NCBI GenBank assembly: GCA_903871715.1
Contig: CAIQHW010000612.1
Location: forward strand, 1 to 8,093
DNA length: 8,093 nucleotides
From: an uncultured bacterium
GTDB lineage: Bacteria > Bacteroidota > Bacteroidia > Chitinophagales > CAIODY01
Direction of reading: 5' to 3'
Shown here: in pieces, positions 5,789 to 8,093 of the stretch
Numbering within the stretch: position 1 is the first letter of the stretch
Layout of the letters: every line of letters starts with the position of its first letter
Notes under the pieces: generated by a model
What the model was told of the DNA's origin: nothing
Databases searched by the model: none
The model's input: only the letters and a program-made list of their open reading frames with translations
Program-made: the position numbers and the translations under genes

Positions 5789-6421
5789 TTAAAGAAATGG
5801 TGCGAAAATTTTTTCGGTGTTCATTTCGGATGTGATGTGAATGGCTTGCAATCTAATTTTTTGTGCGCCCACAATGTGTTGTATTGAATCATCTAAAAAC
5901 AAAGTGTTTTCGGGTTGTAAATTATTTTCTTGAAGAATGATTTCAAATGCAGCAGCATCAGGCTTTCGTAAATGTATCTGGTTGGAAAAATAACAATGCA
6001 GAAAACTTTTTTCTAAAGAATTTTCAGGCGTTTTTTGAGCAATCATTTCATGCACTTTTGGCAAATGAATCGCATTAGTATTGCTCAACAAAAAAATGGG
6101 AAAATGTGCGCCCACTTTTTTTAGTGTTTCAAATTTTATCGGTTCCATGCCTATCAACATTGCGCACCAAGCTGCATCAATTTCTTCATCCAATAATTGG
6201 TGCGAAATATTTTCACGAATAAAATTTCTAAAAATTTCATTGCTCACATTTCCCTTTTCAAATTCATCAAACAATTGATTTTGCTGGGCTTGTGAATATG
6301 CTGATACAAAATTATTCATACCCAATTTGGCAAAAGCATCGGCGGTATTTTGATAATTAATATCGAACAAAACGCCACCCAAATCGAAAATGATGGCATT
6401 AATGGAAGAAAAATTTACCAT
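5789..6421 (-). CDS. HAD superfamily phosphatase, YihX-like (subfamily IA)
   Basis: HAD motifs are present in order, numbered from the chosen start: motif I IIFDLGGVLFD with nucleophile D13, motif II LLSNTN with S113, motif III LRKPD with K153, and motif IV LFLDDS with D177 and D178. The general order and the phrases FDLGxVxxDI, VLSNTN, RKPxA and FFDD resemble Escherichia coli YihX, an alpha-glucose-1-phosphatase. As there, motif I has Gly at the +2 position, where most HAD phosphatases have an acid/base Asp. A sugar-phosphate substrate is a reasonable guess given the manC neighbour, but it is only inferred. I chose the ATG at 6421 because it puts motif I near the N-terminus, as in relatives. 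An upstream in-frame ATG at 6454 would add MLLCTSFYKKT and would overlap the proposed promoter box. Confidence 0.85.
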   Translation of the reverse strand: MVNFSSINAIIFDLGGVLFDINYQNTADAFAKLGMNNFVSAYSQAQQNQLFDEFEKGNVSNEIFRNFIRENISHQLLDEEIDAAWCAMLIGMEPIKFETLKKVGAHFPIFLLSNTNAIHLPKVHEMIAQKTPENSLEKSFLHCYFSNQIHLRKPDAAAFEIILQENNLQPENTLFLDDSIQHIVGAQKIRLQAIHITSEMNTEKIFAPFL

Positions 6422-6451
6422 TGTTTTTTTATAAAATGAAGTGCAAAGCAA

Positions 6452-6481
6452 CAAAGATTTTGCACCAATCGAAAACTCAAA
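6452..6481 (-). promoter_or_regulatory. Candidate internal promoter upstream of the HAD gene
   Basis: On the minus strand, TTTG (complement of 6478-6481) is followed after 18 nt by AATCTTTG (complement of 6452-6459), one mismatch from TAnnTTTG. It lies in the only sizeable gap of the operon. A start near 6445 would leave a leader of about 25 nt before the ATG at 6421. Confidence 0.4.
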
Positions 6482-6501
6482 ATAAAAATAGATTGTTAAA
6501 A

Positions 6502-7404
6502 CTAAAACGCTTGTGGCAAAAAATTATTCGATGATCTTGCCATGAACGAATTGTATTGCAAATAAAATAATTGGTGACGAAGTGTCCATTGATTGGGCAG
6601 AATTAAATTTCGACGAATGAATAATTCCTCCGTTTTTATAGGCTGAGTTGAAGCAATATGACAACCATTTAAAGCACTGGCACACGACTCAAAACCTACA
6701 TCGGCAGATATTTTCCACCATTCACTTTTAAACGAAGAAAATCTGCCGAAAGGCAAAGCTAAATGTTTTGTTGCGCCGCAATTTTTTTCAATTTCATGTT
6801 TTGAAACAGAAAATTCTTCTGCAATTTTTTCAAAATTTTGTTGGCTTACATCAATGTGTGTATTTGTATGCGAACCAATTTCGTGACCTAATTTTTGAAT
6901 CATTTCCACTTCGTTCCAATTCATAAATTTAATCGGTATAGCAAAGCGTAAATTGTTGTTGGCATATTTTGAAATCACTTCCAAATTTGTTTCACCAATC
7001 ACTGATGGACAAAGAAAAAAACAAGCATTAATTCCAAATTCAGCAAATACTTTTGCAAGTGTTGTATTGCTTTTATAACCATCGTCCGAGCTAAAACAAA
7101 TGTATGATTTATCAATGCTTCCTGTCTTAATTCTGTTGACTGATTCGGAATAATTAATGAAAGTATGTTCTTTTGAAAGTTGGGTTAATAATTTTTTGAA
7201 AGGTGCAATTTCATCATCAAATAAATGATGCAAAAACAAAAATTGCACTCGATTTTTTTGCATCAAAATTGTATCAATTCCCAACAACGAACTAATTGGT
7301 GCAGCACAGTTTATTACTGCATCACGAAGTTGATTTTTAAAAGTGTAAGGCTGAAAACGCTTTACTGTGGTATAATTTGTGGCAAAAGAGAGTTGCTTGT
7401 TCAT
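6502..7404 (-). CDS. Polysaccharide deacetylase family protein (NodB/CE4-like)
   Basis: The NodB motifs are recognisable. Motif 1 is YICFSSDDGYKSN with D107 and D108 (normally TFDDG; here Ser replaces Thr-Phe). Motif 2 is GSHTNTH with metal ligands H179 and H183. Motif 3 is ALPFGRF (216-222), the counterpart of RPPYG. The core strand GINACFFLCPSVIG (124-137) corresponds to the usual ATFFV region. Such enzymes remove N- or O-acetyl groups from sugars in a metal-dependent way. No signal peptide is visible, so it may act in the cytoplasm or on lipid-linked intermediates. The first 100 residues are a family-specific extension (QFLFLHHLFDDEIAPF) often seen in O-antigen/exopolysaccharide cluster deacetylases. 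It starts 7 nt after the glycosyltransferase stop, so the two are probably co-translated. Class sure, substrate unknown. Confidence 0.87.
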   Translation of the reverse strand: MNKQLSFATNYTTVKRFQPYTFKNQLRDAVINCAAPISSLLGIDTILMQKNRVQFLFLHHLFDDEIAPFKKLLTQLSKEHTFINYSESVNRIKTGSIDKSYICFSSDDGYKSNTTLAKVFAEFGINACFFLCPSVIGETNLEVISKYANNNLRFAIPIKFMNWNEVEMIQKLGHEIGSHTNTHIDVSQQNFEKIAEEFSVSKHEIEKNCGATKHLALPFGRFSSFKSEWWKISADVGFESCASALNGCHIASTQPIKTEELFIRRNLILPNQWTLRHQLFYLQYNSFMARSSNNFLPQAF

Positions 7405-7411
7405 TTACAAT

Positions 7412-8093
7412 TTACTTGGTGATGAATGCTAAATTCTGTTGAATAAAATTTTCTTCTTCAAATTGAGTTTCAAATTTTAATTGCGCTGCCAACATGTTTT
7501 TATACATTTCTGGTTCAAAAATTTGGTTCAGTTTTTTACTTAATTCAGCTGTGTTTCTGCTGTCCACTTTAAAACCATTTACTCCATTTTGCACCAATTC
7601 TGCAATGCCGCCAATCGGTGGCACAATCACTGGCAAACCATAAGCCATGGCTTCAATCACGGTGAGACCAAACGTTTCGTTAGCCAAATCAACTCGTGTT
7701 AAATTCAGCACCACATCTGCTTTTTGATAAAAAGGATGTACATTATTTTGCTTTGGAAAGAGGGTGAGATTGGTTGTGATTTCTTTTGAAGTAAAATACT
7801 CATCTATTTTTTTTTGGCTTGCATTTATAACCAATTCAAACTTTAAATGCGGATTGGCTTCGGCTAATTTTAAGAACTCATTGATACCTTTGTATCCTTT
7901 TAACGAACACATCATCAATACATTTTTTAATTCAGTTTTTTCCCTTTTAAAAAGTTTTGATTGTTCTATAAAATCTTTTTCAATTGAATTTGCTATGATA
8001 CAATTTTCAATTTTGAAAGTGTAGTGAGAAGCAACAAAATTTGAAACGTAAATAATTTTTGAAGCACAAATTTTTATTACAACATTTAGCACC
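7412..8093 (-). CDS. GT-B (GT4-type) glycosyltransferase, N-terminus cut by window edge
   Basis: The frame stays open to base 8093, so the start is outside the window; the GTG at 8092 is not taken as the real start. What is visible is the end of the acceptor domain (IIYVSNFVASHY) and the whole nucleotide-sugar-binding domain. LMMCSLKGYKGINEFLKLAE carries the conserved lysine-glycine segment, FYQKADVVLNLTRVD precedes the signature, and NETFGLTVIEAMAYGLPVI contains the EX7E motif (E139 and E147 from the GTG). GGIAELVQNGVNGFKV is the usual donor-site loop. GT4 enzymes transfer a sugar from a nucleotide donor with retention of configuration to lipid-linked or oligosaccharide acceptors. Donor and acceptor cannot be deduced, though GDP-mannose is available from manC in the same operon. 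Family confident. Confidence 0.9.
   Translation of the reverse strand, partial: VLNVVIKICASKIIYVSNFVASHYTFKIENCIIANSIEKDFIEQSKLFKREKTELKNVLMMCSLKGYKGINEFLKLAEANPHLKFELVINASQKKIDEYFTSKEITTNLTLFPKQNNVHPFYQKADVVLNLTRVDLANETFGLTVIEAMAYGLPVIVPPIGGIAELVQNGVNGFKVDSRNTAELSKKLNQIFEPEMYKNMLAAQLKFETQFEEENFIQQNLAFITK

Noticed and set aside
7764..8024. Plus-strand open frame of 86 codons within the glycosyltransferase
   Set aside because: Antisense to the GT-B donor domain, with no recognisable motif or promoter.

Overview
The window looks like Bacteroidota chromosomal DNA, probably from a Chitinophagaceae-like or related lineage. It is AT-rich. I see no convincing Shine-Dalgarno sequences. Several upstream regions carry the Bacteroidota -7 element TAnnTTTG, and short A/T-rich repeats of the type common in these genomes occur in and between genes. 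The LptC and YiiX-like proteins are predicted lipoproteins with loose lipoboxes. The assignment rests on promoter style and protein families, not on a marker gene.

Left half, plus strand. A 5'-truncated metal-dependent amidohydrolase (1-1266) is followed by a short intergenic repeat and a YcxB-like four-helix membrane protein (1322-2038). The start of a TMEM175 (DUF1211) channel gene overlaps that stop codon, but its frame ends after 17 codons (2035-2088), so it is a gene remnant. A two-gene toxin-antitoxin module (2162-2736) with its own promoter comes next. Only four bases after the toxin stop, a second copy of the TMEM175 gene start forms the first nine codons of a YiiX-type permuted NlpC/P60 lipoprotein gene (2741-3514). 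The module is thus bracketed by an imperfect direct repeat of about 33 bp made from the 5' end of a TMEM175 gene. This is the strongest sign of rearrangement in the window. A YkgJ-type cysteine-cluster protein (3636-4139) ends the plus-strand group.

Right half, minus strand, read from 8093 down to 4134. Five tightly packed genes form a probable surface-polysaccharide/LPS operon: a GT-B glycosyltransferase (cut by the window edge), a NodB-type polysaccharide deacetylase, a YihX-like HAD phosphatase, mannose-1-phosphate guanylyltransferase, and the LPS-transport lipoprotein LptC. Gaps are 7, 80 (or 47), 14 and 6 nt. Together they suggest GDP-mannose supply, glycan assembly and trimming, and LPS export. 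A -7-like box directly before manC and a candidate promoter before the HAD gene suggest internal promoters. The two halves converge with abutting stop codons at 4134-4139, leaving no intergenic terminator space.

No rRNA, tRNA, CRISPR array, transposase or integrase was seen. No wholly new system is evident. The repeat-bracketed toxin-antitoxin cassette with a captured N-terminus is the item most worth following up.
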